This document shows, piece after piece, positions 1 to 7,504 of a stretch of 64,000 nucleotides of DNA. The stretch's first letter is position 1; every line of letters begins with the position of its first letter. The notes beneath the pieces were generated by a model. That model ran no database searches. It had not been told where the DNA came from and saw only the letters and a program-made list of their open reading frames with translations. The stretch is from Bradyrhizobium erythrophlei (GTDB lineage Bacteria > Pseudomonadota > Alphaproteobacteria > Rhizobiales > Xanthobacteraceae). Location: the NCBI RefSeq assembly GCF_900129425.1, contig NZ_LT670817.1, forward strand, positions 5,456,001 to 5,520,000, given 5' to 3'. Made by a program: the position numbers and the translations under genes.

Positions 1-122
1 TCGCAGGCAATGGCCTGCATCTGCACGGTCGAGAGCCCGCCGGCGTCCAGCACCACCGCCAGCGGATTGCCGCCGAAGGCGCGATCGGTGAAGACATCCA
101 CGGTGACATAGCGCCGCAGCAT
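1..122 (-). CDS. PhzF family protein, N-terminal part (cut by window edge)
   Basis: Only the first 40 codons are in the window. They begin at the ATG at 122 and read MLRRYVTVDVFTDRAFGGNP, followed by LAVVLDA and a GLS-QMQAIA stretch. This is the typical start of PhzF-family proteins (diaminopimelate-epimerase fold isomerases; the family name comes from phenazine synthesis, but most members have unknown substrates). The gene starts 15 bases after the stop of the upstream cyclase gene on the same strand, so the two are probably co-transcribed. The family call rests on the N-terminal motif only; the catalytic glutamate lies near the edge and cannot be judged. Confidence 0.8.
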   Translation of the reverse strand, partial: MLRRYVTVDVFTDRAFGGNPLAVVLDAGGLSTVQMQAIAC

Positions 123-137
123 CGATTCCTCCAGAAT

Positions 138-1451
138 CTAGCCCAATTGCCATACGGCCATCGGCCGGTCATATCCCTTGATCGCGACCTCTCCAAGCGA
201 AACCGCGTCGCAACCGTCCTGATCCAGTGCGTCGCGAACCGCAGCCGAAATCAGCAGTTGCGAATTGAATTCCTTGTTAAGCGACTCAAGCCGGGCCGCA
301 AAGTTCACGGTGTCGCCGATCACGGTGTATTCCTTGCGTCGGGGCGAACCTATATTGCCCGCGACGACTTCGCCGAAATGGATGCCGATGCCGATCCGCA
401 GCTTCCAGCTATCGGCCATGTTGATGCCGTCCATCGCCACCAGCATTTCGCGCGCGGCGGCGACAGCGTGCTGCGCCGCTTCGGCCGTCTCGAAGGGCAC
501 GCCGAACAGCGCCAAAAATCCATCGCCGAGGAATTTGTTGACGATACCGCCGTGACGATCGAGGATTTCCACCAGTACGGCGAACGCACCGTCGAGCCGT
601 TCGACCACCTCCTGGGGGGAGCGCGAACGGGCACCCGCGGTGAAACTGCGGAAGTCGACGAACATGACCGCGACCCGCCTGATATCGCTGGCCGCTTCCG
701 CGCCTTCGGCCAGCAGCCGTTCGACCACCTGGGGAGATACGTGCTGACCAAACAGATTGGTGACGCGATCGCGCGCGGTGGCGGCCCGGATGCTCGCCGC
801 GAACTGGCGGCGCAGCTGAACACCGACCGCGCCCGCGAGAATCCCCGATATCAGGATGATCAGGCTGCGCGCGCCGTGATAGGTGATGTCGGGTTTGGGT
901 CCGGTTGTGGCTAGCGGATGATAAAACATCGCCATGGCCAGCAATTCGGCCGCCGCGACGAAACCGGTGAAGGTCGACAGCCAGAAGTCGAGCCGCAGCG
1001 TCGAGAGAATGATGAAGATGAAATAGGCAAACGGCATCACGAAGCCGAGCGCCTGTACCTCGCCCATGTTCTGGATATGCACGGCCAGCGCGATCGTGGG
1101 CAACGAGGTTTCGATCAGCGCGCCGAGGTATCGCCTGATCACGGGAACGTCGCGGTCAAGCTTCAGGTGCCGCCTGAGCATCGCATGCACCCAAAGCTCG
1201 AACAGGATGAACGGCGCCAGGATCACGTTGAGGTAACTCGGCCGGAACTGGCCGCGCCAGATATGGTTCAGCGCTTCGGGCGCCATCAGGTCGACGGTCC
1301 AGAAAATGACGAGGAGACACGCGGCGGTGGCGATGAGGGCCCTGACCCGCACCAGCTCGGTGCGCAGCACTTCGCGCGTCAATGCATGGTCGAACTCGGC
1401 GGATGCCGCAGACCGTTGCTTCTCTTCATGGCTGTGCCATAACGCCGGCAT
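138..1451 (-). CDS. Membrane-bound class III adenylate/guanylate cyclase
   Basis: A protein of about 437 residues with roughly six hydrophobic segments in the first 220 residues and a class III nucleotide cyclase domain in the last 180. Visible cyclase features are the first metal-binding aspartate in VMFVDFRSFT, the second in NKFLGDGFLALFG, and the IGDTVNFAARLE segment that carries the transition-state Asn and Arg. It should therefore make cAMP (or cGMP) at the inner membrane. The reading frame can be extended to a TTG at 1481, but the ATG at 1451 is preceded by a G-rich ribosome site (CGGGGGG, about 6 bases upstream), so that start is preferred. The TTG would overlap the TGA of the broken small ORF upstream. 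A PhzF gene follows closely. Confidence 0.88.
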   Translation of the reverse strand: MPALWHSHEEKQRSAASAEFDHALTREVLRTELVRVRALIATAACLLVIFWTVDLMAPEALNHIWRGQFRPSYLNVILAPFILFELWVHAMLRRHLKLDRDVPVIRRYLGALIETSLPTIALAVHIQNMGEVQALGFVMPFAYFIFIILSTLRLDFWLSTFTGFVAAAELLAMAMFYHPLATTGPKPDITYHGARSLIILISGILAGAVGVQLRRQFAASIRAATARDRVTNLFGQHVSPQVVERLLAEGAEAASDIRRVAVMFVDFRSFTAGARSRSPQEVVERLDGAFAVLVEILDRHGGIVNKFLGDGFLALFGVPFETAEAAQHAVAAAREMLVAMDGINMADSWKLRIGIGIHFGEVVAGNIGSPRRKEYTVIGDTVNFAARLESLNKEFNSQLLISAAVRDALDQDGCDAVSLGEVAIKGYDRPMAVWQLG

Positions 1452-1477
1452 CGTGGCCCCCCGATGCCCATTCTGCC

Positions 1478-1843
1478 TCAATCCAGCGTGCGGCGGAAGC
1501 GTGTCACTGCGATCGTCATAGCCAGCAACATCAAGCCGAGCAGCGCAATTGCCTCGTATTGCAGATTTTGCAGCGTCGCGCCCTTCACCATGATGGCGCG
1601 GACGATGCGAGAAGCATCTTCTGAAACCTGGCGTCCTGTAAGCGATAGACTAAACGACTTGATCTCGTCGACGGTTCTCCAGACTTCTGCGCGGCAGCAT
1701 CACCGCACGCGATTGCGGCTGCTGAATTCATCGATCGTGTGCGTCGGCGCCGAGAAGGGCCCCAACACTGCGTAGACAATCTCGCCACAGGCGAGCGCCA
1801 AAATCAGCAAAGTCAGCAACAGATAAAATCGCTGATCTGTCAT
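1478..1843 (-). pseudogene. Small two-helix membrane protein ORF interrupted by an in-frame TGA
   Basis: From the ATG at 1843 (good ribosome site, GAGGT five bases upstream) the frame reads one hydrophobic helix (FYLLLTLLILALACGEIVYA) and hits TGA at 1702..1700 after 47 codons. Beyond this stop the same frame stays open for 73 codons: an amphipathic stretch, a second helix (AIALLGLMLLAMTIAV), the basic end RFRRTLD and a stop at 1478 that touches the cyclase gene. Read through, it would be a 121-residue protein with one helix at each end. I do not recognise the family. A point nonsense mutation, a sequencing error or a genuinely short 47-residue product are all possible; recoding is unlikely. 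A transposase scar lies directly upstream. Confidence 0.5.
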
Positions 1844-1860
1844 TCGATACCTCAATCGGG

Positions 1861-1944
1861 CTCTACGTCGAAGCCGGCATCACGGTCTATCTGCCGAGGC
1901 CGATGACCTCGGGCATCAATGCCAAAGGGCGCTTCGGCCAGCAG
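1861..1944 (+). mobile_element. IS1182-family transposase remnant
   Basis: One frame reads LYVEAGITVYLPRPMTSG, then an asparagine-containing stretch and AKGRFGQQ. This resembles the conserved EAGI-V-LP-PMTSG-AKGRFGKQ block I recall from IS1182-type transposases. The match stops abruptly on both sides (before about 1861 and after about 1944), so only some 28 codons of the old gene remain, without ends or inverted repeats. It lies between the broken two-helix ORF and a secreted-protein gene. The call rests on recalled family sequence. Confidence 0.6.
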
Positions 1945-2010
1945 ACATTGCATCGCACGCTTCATGCGGCTGGTCCGAATCGCTCGCCGAATCGGAAGTT
2001 AAGGCACTGG

Positions 2011-2523
2011 CTAGATTCGCGTCAACGTGATCGCGACCTGCGAAATGTCGGTGGCTCCGGTGGGCTCGATCGTGACCGATTGGCGGTTAGCCTGGGTCGA
2101 TATCGCCAGATCCGCTGTGAACCCGATGCCGTCAATCTTGCCGCGAATTCCCGCGCCGGTGATCGTCCCGGAGATATTGCCGATCGCATCGCGCGTGACC
2201 TCATTCCATTTGCCGGCGAACCGGGTTCCCGTCGCGGCGACCTTGCTTCTGACTTCGAGCTTGTAGCTGTCGCTCGCACAAAGCAGGCTCTGCTCGAGCG
2301 ACGCGCCGTCCGATGTCACGTCGTAATGCGCCTTGCAGCGGATCCGCTCATTCCCTGCCGACGTCTTGACGGTGCCTTCGCCGGACCAATTGCCGGCAAA
2401 TCGGGAAAAAGCGCCGCCTTCGCGTTGTTGTGCGGACGTAGCGACCGGCAAGAGAAACAGGCCGATCGCCAGCGCAATTCGCTGCACCCGGAAGATGCTC
2501 CATTGCGGAAATAACCGTGACAT
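2011..2523 (-). CDS. Secreted protein of unknown function
   Basis: A 170-residue protein with a cleavable signal peptide (basic start, then a hydrophobic run ending ATSAQQ). The mature part opens with FSRFAGNWSGEGTVKTSAGN and is rich in short beta-like segments (KAHYDV, GKWNEVT, GTITGAGIRGKIDGIGF). The pattern of an FAGNWSGEG start followed by strand-rich sequence suggests a small periplasmic beta-barrel or lipocalin-like fold; this is inference and no enzyme motif is visible. The frame is open to a TTG at 2580 that overlaps the mlaA stop, but the ATG at 2523 has an AGGG-rich ribosome site and places the signal peptide correctly. It follows the MlaA-family gene on the same strand, so an envelope role is plausible. 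Confidence 0.72.
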   Translation of the reverse strand: MSRLFPQWSIFRVQRIALAIGLFLLPVATSAQQREGGAFSRFAGNWSGEGTVKTSAGNERIRCKAHYDVTSDGASLEQSLLCASDSYKLEVRSKVAATGTRFAGKWNEVTRDAIGNISGTITGAGIRGKIDGIGFTADLAISTQANRQSVTIEPTGATDISQVAITLTRI

Positions 2524-2576
2524 CCCTTTTTCCCTATCTCGCGTCGCAATCCCGGAAGAGGCTTGCGCAGTCTCTT

Positions 2577-3443
2577 TCAATGGCGCGCAGCTTCGTCACT
2601 GCCGCCCTCGTCGCCTGATACACGCCCGGCCTTGGCTTCCTCGACGAACTTCGCGCGCAACTGCGCCTTGACGAGACGGATCGACGCATAAAGGTCTTTC
2701 GAAGTCTTTTCCAGCGCGTCCGTGTTCGGCAGCAATTTCGAACGGTAGTCGATGTCATCCACGCCGGTCGCGCCGAGCTCAGTGTAGGAGACAACGTTCC
2801 CGATCGTGCCCTGAAGAGCGAAGGTACCGGCGAGGCTCGTCGTCGCCAGCCCGAACGCATCGCGAAGGTTGGATGGACCGAGAACGGGAATTTGTACGGC
2901 CGGTCCAGGCGCGATTCCCCATACGCCCAAAGTCTGCCCGAGATCCGCGTAGTGATGCGGCCGGCCCCACGTGTCGGCGACATCGACGAAACCGACGATG
3001 CCGATCGTCGTGTTGACGGCGAAGCGCTGCGTCGTATTCCAGGCGCGTTTGACATTGCCCTGCAGGACATCGTTGGCGAAAACGACGGGCTCTCCGACAT
3101 TGTTGGTAAAATTGTGAATGCCCTGACGCAGCTCCGGGGACACACCCTCGACATAAGCGCGCGCGACCGGCTTCAAGATGATGTCGTCCAAAAATTTGTT
3201 TGCTTTGAAGATCTCGCGGTTGATCGCTTCCCCCGGGTCGTTGGCGCTGTCGATCCTGCCTTGCTCGATCGGATCGCGGGGCGCTCGACTGAACGGGTTC
3301 CAGGCCTCTTGCGCGCAGGCGGGGCCGGCAAGGACTGAACCGAGTACACCAGCGCATATCCAATGGGCCGGCCGAAGAGGCGCATGTCGGCGCGGACGCT
3401 TCGATAGAAAGCCGACATCTTCAACGCAATGCACGTCATGCAT
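2577..3443 (-). CDS. mlaA: MlaA/VacJ family phospholipid-asymmetry protein
   Basis: A 288-residue member of the MlaA (VacJ) family, which in other Gram-negatives sits in the outer membrane and removes misplaced phospholipids for the Mla pathway. Family signs are NDPGEAINREIFKANKFLDD near the start of the mature part, YVEGVSPELRQGIHNFTNNV, the NTTIGIVGFVDVAD segment and the YADLGQTLGVWGI-GP block. The ATG at 3443 is preceded by GGGAGG ten bases upstream; the frame continues to a GTG at 3518, which lacks a better site. The signal sequence ends LAGPACAQE. The cysteine is not in a standard lipobox (Pro at -2, Gly at -3), so this copy may be cleaved by signal peptidase I instead of being lipidated. 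No mlaBCDEF genes are in the window. Confidence 0.88.
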   Translation of the reverse strand: MHDVHCVEDVGFLSKRPRRHAPLRPAHWICAGVLGSVLAGPACAQEAWNPFSRAPRDPIEQGRIDSANDPGEAINREIFKANKFLDDIILKPVARAYVEGVSPELRQGIHNFTNNVGEPVVFANDVLQGNVKRAWNTTQRFAVNTTIGIVGFVDVADTWGRPHHYADLGQTLGVWGIAPGPAVQIPVLGPSNLRDAFGLATTSLAGTFALQGTIGNVVSYTELGATGVDDIDYRSKLLPNTDALEKTSKDLYASIRLVKAQLRAKFVEEAKAGRVSGDEGGSDEAARH

Positions 3444-3835
3444 GTTCGGAATTGACCTCCCGACGCATGACCTCAAGAGCGTCAACCGATTTTTCGAATC
3501 CATCGAATGCTCCGTCACAAGCTGCGCCCCGGACTCTATCTGCGGCGTGTTGAACCTACGATTTGGCTATTCAGAGCGACCAAATAGTGGCGCCAGCCAT
3601 TTCCAATCATTTCTGATTATGGCGCAGCGTGTACCGCCTGATCTTTGGTCCAGGCGAAACCGACATTTGTCCCGGCTGTATTTTTCTTTGGGATGCGGCG
3701 TCTTGGCACATCATCGAAACAACCAACGGAACGGATCGCTGCCAATAATTCCGTGGCATAGGTGACAGGCCTCACGCGGGGCATGATTCAAACGCCCAAG
3801 CGGGCATCCAACCATGTCCCCCCGCTTTGCCGACG
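3444..3835 (+). other. Intergenic region without a supported gene
   Basis: About 390 bases upstream of mlaA and downstream of the DUF2000 gene. It is AT-richer than its surroundings around 3560-3700. Open frames here are short and carry no recognisable motif. It probably holds the mlaA promoter, but I cannot place -35 and -10 boxes with confidence. Confidence 0.4.
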
Positions 3836-4246
3836 CTAGCTGTGAAACTTCAAGCCATCGACGATCTTGTCGATCACCTTGCGCTCGGCGCGCATGGCGA
3901 GACCGACCAGATTGAGATCGGCGCGGATCACGGCCCTCACCACTTCGCGGTTGGCGGCATCGTGCGTGGTCTTGAACATGTCCTCGGTATAAACCGCAGG
4001 CTTCACGTTGCGAGAAAGTGCGCGCTCCAGCGCCCGGGTCAGCGCCGGCCGGTCGGCGCCGTAGATCAGAATCGGCTGGCAAATCAGCGACAGATATCGG
4101 GTGCCGGAGCCGTCTTCGTAGGGTTCACCGATGCACTCCGGGAACGCAGCCGCAATACCGCCGGCCAGAAACGAAGCCACGTTCAGCTTCTGCCACGCTT
4201 CAAGGTCGGTCCGGATGATCACCGCGATCTTGGTATCGAACTGCAT
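3836..4246 (-). CDS. DUF2000 family protein
   Basis: A 136-residue soluble protein that starts MQFDTKIAVIIRTDLEAWQK and continues LNVASFLAGGIAAAFPE. It also shows a YEDGSGTRYLSLICQPILIY segment, AVYTEDMF, a conserved histidine (KTTHDAANREVVRAV) and the C-terminal DLNLVGLAMRAERKVIDKI. These are the landmarks of DUF2000, a small alpha/beta family said to resemble peptidyl-tRNA hydrolase 2; no biochemical role is established as far as I know. Length fits the family. It is followed downstream by a 390-base intergenic region and preceded by a palindromic repeat, so it is probably transcribed alone. Confidence 0.82.
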   Translation of the reverse strand: MQFDTKIAVIIRTDLEAWQKLNVASFLAGGIAAAFPECIGEPYEDGSGTRYLSLICQPILIYGADRPALTRALERALSRNVKPAVYTEDMFKTTHDAANREVVRAVIRADLNLVGLAMRAERKVIDKIVDGLKFHS

Positions 4247-4260
4247 GCGATGTTTCCGTT

Positions 4261-4362
4261 GTCATTCCGGGGCGATGCAACGCATCGAACCCGGAATCTC
4301 GAGATTCCCCGATGTGCAATTGCACATCTGAGGTCTGGTCCTTCGGACCATCCCGGAACGAC
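4261..4362. repeat. Palindromic intergenic repeat, gtcattccgg family (copy 1)
   Basis: Begins gtcattccggggcgatgc and ends with ggaccatcccggaacgac, with internal hairpins (aatctcgagatt; atgtgcaattgcacat). Related copies lie at 8724, 34181 and 45620. It separates the DUF2000 and DUF4189 genes, which run in the same direction. Confidence 0.85.
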
Positions 4363-4372
4363 GGTGCTAATA

Positions 4373-4768
4373 CTACCCCTTGGCGTCGCAGGCCCAGGCG
4401 CGGATCACGCATTCCCTGCCGCCGAATTCATAGCATTTGCGGGTTGCTTCGTTCAGCGTACTGGAAATGTGAGGTTTGACCGCGTAGCCGTGAGGCCCGC
4501 AGGGATTGGCCATGTCGATCGACAACGCCGCGCAGGCGCGCTTCATGGTCACCGTCGTGGTGCAGCCGCCCTTGCATTGCTTGGCGGCCGCGGCGCGCGC
4601 CGCGTTCTCGGCGGCATAATCGTAGGCCTGGCCGTAGGCGCCGCATTTGCCGATCGCGAACGCACCCGCCGCCCACGATTCCGTCGCGAATCGTAATCCG
4701 GCCAAGGCCAGTGTGAGCGCAAAAACAAACATCGCGCGGCGTTGCGCAACGGTGGTCGAAACGATCAA
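4373..4768 (-). CDS. Small secreted DUF4189-like cysteine-rich protein
   Basis: A 131-residue exported protein. After a basic start comes a hydrophobic signal segment ending ESWAAG, then FAIGKCGAYGQAYDYAAENAAR, AAAAKQCKGGCTTTVTMKRACAA and a C-terminal part with three more cysteines (KCYEFGGRECVIRAWACDAKG). The spacing of an early YG-A motif followed by paired cysteines resembles DUF4189 domains of secreted proteins; disulfides in the periplasm are likely. The TTG at 4768 has a strong GGAGGGG site just upstream; an ATG 12 codons later has none, so TTG is preferred although it is an unusual start. Function is unknown. Confidence 0.7.
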   Translation of the reverse strand: MIVSTTVAQRRAMFVFALTLALAGLRFATESWAAGAFAIGKCGAYGQAYDYAAENAARAAAAKQCKGGCTTTVTMKRACAALSIDMANPCGPHGYAVKPHISSTLNEATRKCYEFGGRECVIRAWACDAKG

Positions 4769-4867
4769 AATCCCCTCCCCCGAGGTCGTGCGGCGAGAAT
4801 CTATCTCGGGGGACGTTTCAACTTGGTGAACGAGAGGTTGAAAGTGAAGCTTTACCAGTGAACGGAG

Positions 4868-6472
4868 TTATCCCCGCTGCGCGGCCTCGAGCGCCTGCGG
4901 CGTGTCGATATCCAAAAACGCGCCGTGGCCGTCGACCGGTACTTCCGCCACCGCCTCGGCATGCCTGGCGATCAAATGGCGGGCACCGATATCGCCGTCC
5001 AGCGTCATCAATTCGTTGAAGAACCGGCGCGACCACAGCACCGGATTGCCGCGCCTGTTATCGCTGACGGGCACCGCGATCAGATTGCCTCGATCCGGCG
5101 CGAACGCTTCGATCAGCCGGTCGATCAGGCGCGCGTCAATCAGCGGCATATCGCCAAGGCAGATCACCGCGCCGTCGGCATTTTCAGGCACCGCCGCGAC
5201 GCCGGCCTTCACCGAACTCGCCAGCCCCTCGGCGAAATCCGGGTTGCGCACGAATTTCACCTTGAGACCTTTTAACGCTTTCTCGACCTGCTCGGCCTGA
5301 TGGCCGGTGACGACGATCACGCCTTGTGCTTTCGAGGCCAGTGCCTGCTCGGCCACGATCCGGACCAGCGTCTTGCCACCCAGTTCGGCCAAAAGCTTGT
5401 TCGGGCCGCCCATCCGGGTGGAACGCCCGGCCGCCAGGATGATCGCGGCCACATTGCGGTTGCCGTCGGTGCCGGGTTTTTCGCGCGGCTGCGGCCGCGT
5501 CACGATTTCCATCAACAGCCCGCCGACTCCCATGCCGGTGAGTTCGGCGCGCGTGACCTTGAGGCCCGCGAGCAGGCGCATCAGCACCCAGTCAAAACCG
5601 TTCTCGACCGGGGAGCGCGCGCAGCCGGGCGCGCCCAGCACCGGCACGCCGCCGGCACTGCCGATCAGCAGCAGGTTTCCCGGATCGACCGGCATGCCGA
5701 AATGCTCGATGGCGCCGCCGATCTCCGTGATTGCCGCCGGAATCACGTCGCGCCGGTCAGCGATCGCGGAGGCACCGAATACGATCACCAGTTCCGCGTC
5801 GAGAGCGAGCAATTCCTTGATCGCTGCCGACAGCGCGGCTTCATCGTGCGGCACGCGGCGCTCGGCGATGATGGTGGCCCCGGCTGGCGCCAGCCGCTCC
5901 GCCGTCACCCGCAAGGTCTTCTCCACCACCTTTGGCGCCAGCCCCGGCAGCAAAGTCGAGACTACGCCGACGCGCGTGATGGTGTAGGGCGCGATCTGCA
6001 GCGCGCCGCCGCTCGCCGCCTTCACCGCGGCGTCGCGCAGCTTCGCCTCCACCCCAAAAGGGATGAGCTTGACGGTTGCGACCATCTCGCCTTCGACCAC
6101 CGGCTTGTAGGCGGCCAGCGTCGCGAAGGTGATGGCCTCATCGACGCCGTTGATGCGGTCCACGGCAGCCCGGTCCACTACCAGCACGCCGGCCCTGTCC
6201 GCGAACAGGTTGGCGCGGCCGGTGAAGGCGCGTTCAACGTGAATACCTTGGCCGGCGACAGCCTGGGCGATGCCGGCCGCTGCGACGTCCTCGGAGACGT
6301 CACCGTCTTCGAGCCGTACCACGACGATTTCCTTGACGCCCGCGCGGTTGAGTGCGTCGACCTCGGCAGGGCCGATCGTGGTGCCTTTCTTGAGCACCAG
6401 CGACCCCTGGCGCAGGGTGTGGACGGTGACGCCGCCGACCGCGTCGGCCGGACTGGCAGGACCAAATTTCAT
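4868..6472 (-). CDS. MoaB/MoeA-like domain fused to MobA-like nucleotidyltransferase (Mo-cofactor maturation)
   Basis: A 534-residue two-domain protein. Residues 1 to about 340 are a molybdopterin-binding-type region (TLRQGSLVLKKGTTIGPAEV near the start and an ELVIVFGASAIADRRDVIP segment), and about 350 to 534 are a MobA-like NTP transferase with the signature AAIILAAGRSTRMGGPNKLL. This arrangement is known next to XdhC in molybdenum hydroxylase operons, where the second domain probably attaches CMP to molybdopterin to give the cytosine dinucleotide form. Its ATG at 6472 overlaps the stop of the upstream XdhC gene (ATGA), so translation is coupled. The frame is open far upstream, but that part is read by the XdhC gene. 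It is the last gene of the cox-type cluster. Confidence 0.87.
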   Translation of the reverse strand: MKFGPASPADAVGGVTVHTLRQGSLVLKKGTTIGPAEVDALNRAGVKEIVVVRLEDGDVSEDVAAAGIAQAVAGQGIHVERAFTGRANLFADRAGVLVVDRAAVDRINGVDEAITFATLAAYKPVVEGEMVATVKLIPFGVEAKLRDAAVKAASGGALQIAPYTITRVGVVSTLLPGLAPKVVEKTLRVTAERLAPAGATIIAERRVPHDEAALSAAIKELLALDAELVIVFGASAIADRRDVIPAAITEIGGAIEHFGMPVDPGNLLLIGSAGGVPVLGAPGCARSPVENGFDWVLMRLLAGLKVTRAELTGMGVGGLLMEIVTRPQPREKPGTDGNRNVAAIILAAGRSTRMGGPNKLLAELGGKTLVRIVAEQALASKAQGVIVVTGHQAEQVEKALKGLKVKFVRNPDFAEGLASSVKAGVAAVPENADGAVICLGDMPLIDARLIDRLIEAFAPDRGNLIAVPVSDNRRGNPVLWSRRFFNELMTLDGDIGARHLIARHAEAVAEVPVDGHGAFLDIDTPQALEAAQRG

Positions 6473-7167
6473 GCCGCGGCTTCTTTTTCTTTCGGCAACC
6501 GCAGTTGCGCGGTGATCTCGGCCATGATCGCCACAGCGATCTCGGACGGCGAGACCGCGCCGATCGGCAGACCGATCGGTGCGTGGATGCGCGCAATATC
6601 GATATCCCGCGCACCTTGCGCCTTGAGGCGGTCGCCGCGCTTGGCGTGGGTCTTTCGCGAGCCCAGCGCGCCGATATAGAAGCAGTCGCGCTGGAACGCG
6701 TGCAGCAGCGCCGGATCGTCGATCTTGGGATCGTGGGTCAGCGCCACGAAGGCCGTATAGTGATCGACATTGAGCGGCGGCAGCGCTACGTCGGGCCATT
6801 CGGCGATCAGCGGGACATCCGGAAATCGCTCGGGACTGGCAAACGCGGTGCGCGGATCGACCACCGTCACATCATAGTCGAGCGAACGCGCCAGCGGCGC
6901 GAGCGCCTGGCTGATATGAACCGCCCCGACGATGACGAGCTTGGCCGTCGGTGCATAAACATTGAGAAACAGCTTCTTGCCGTCGGCCTCGATCATGCCG
7001 CTCTTGCCCATCCGCAACTGCTTGGCGAGATCGGCACGCAGCGGATCGGCGGCGAACTCGGCAGCCTTGACCAGCCGCTGCTCGCCATTGGCGGTATCGG
7101 TAACGATGATTACCGGCCGCCGCGCGGCGCGCTCGGCATTGAGCTGGTGAAGTGTTGCAAGTTTCAC
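6469..7167 (-). CDS. XdhC family protein with Rossmann domain (Mo-enzyme maturation)
   Basis: A 232-residue XdhC/CoxI-type factor. The first 90 residues are a short variable part; the rest is the XdhC Rossmann domain with KLVIVGAVHISQALAPLARS, an aspartate ending the second strand (VTVVDPR), ALTHDPKIDDPALL, and FYIGALGSRKTHAKR. XdhC proteins bind and sulfurylate the molybdenum cofactor before insertion in xanthine dehydrogenase-like enzymes. The start is the GTG at 7167, which overlaps the stop of the preceding gene (GTGA); an in-frame extension upstream belongs to that gene. Its own stop overlaps the next ATG. Together with the 110-residue gene before it, it makes up a split form of a full XdhC. 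Confidence 0.88.
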   Translation of the reverse strand: MKLATLHQLNAERAARRPVIIVTDTANGEQRLVKAAEFAADPLRADLAKQLRMGKSGMIEADGKKLFLNVYAPTAKLVIVGAVHISQALAPLARSLDYDVTVVDPRTAFASPERFPDVPLIAEWPDVALPPLNVDHYTAFVALTHDPKIDDPALLHAFQRDCFYIGALGSRKTHAKRGDRLKAQGARDIDIARIHAPIGLPIGAVSPSEIAVAIMAEITAQLRLPKEKEAAA

Positions 7168-7493
7168 GATTGGCCGACTTTCTCGACGAACACCCGGATG
7201 GTGCCGCCACAGGACAGGCCGACATTCCACGCGGTCTCGTCGGCGACGCCGAATTCGAGCATTTTCGGCTGGCCGCTGGCGATCACGTCGAGCGCCTCGG
7301 TAACAACGGCGCCTTCGACACAGCCACCGGAGACCGAGCCCAGAAACGTGCCGTCGTCGTTGATCACGAGGCTCGATCCCGCCGGCCGCGGCGCCGAGCC
7401 CCAGGTCTCCACCACGGTGGCGAGGGCAACGCCATGGCCGGCCTTCTGCCAGTCCTCAGCCGCCTTGAGAATGTCTTCGTCGCGATTGAGCAT
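7164..7493 (-). CDS. XdhC/CoxI N-terminal domain protein
   Basis: A 109-residue protein that consists only of the XdhC_CoxI domain: AAEDWQKAGHGVALATVVET, then WGSAPRPAGSSLVIN, a glycine-rich GSVSGGCVEGAV segment containing the conserved cysteine, and LSCGGTIRVFVE with a second cysteine. It is thought to act with the Rossmann-domain XdhC protein encoded immediately downstream (4-base overlap) in loading sulfurated molybdenum cofactor. The ATG at 7493 is chosen because AGAGG lies five bases before it; a TTG five codons earlier would overlap the coxE stop. Cluster position (after coxE) matches coxF/coxI genes of CO dehydrogenase operons. Confidence 0.88.
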   Translation of the reverse strand: MLNRDEDILKAAEDWQKAGHGVALATVVETWGSAPRPAGSSLVINDDGTFLGSVSGGCVEGAVVTEALDVIASGQPKMLEFGVADETAWNVGLSCGGTIRVFVEKVGQS

Positions 7494-7504
7494 GGGGGCC
7501 TCTT

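Noticed and set aside
1478..1843. Selenocysteine readthrough of the TGA at 1700
   Set aside because: No selenoprotein family resemblance and no SECIS-like hairpin right after the TGA; a mutation is simpler.
5300..6679. Long plus-strand open frame over the MoaB/MobA-like gene
   Set aside because: Antisense shadow of a gene with clear Mo-cofactor motifs; the translation is Arg/His/Gly-rich without any motif.
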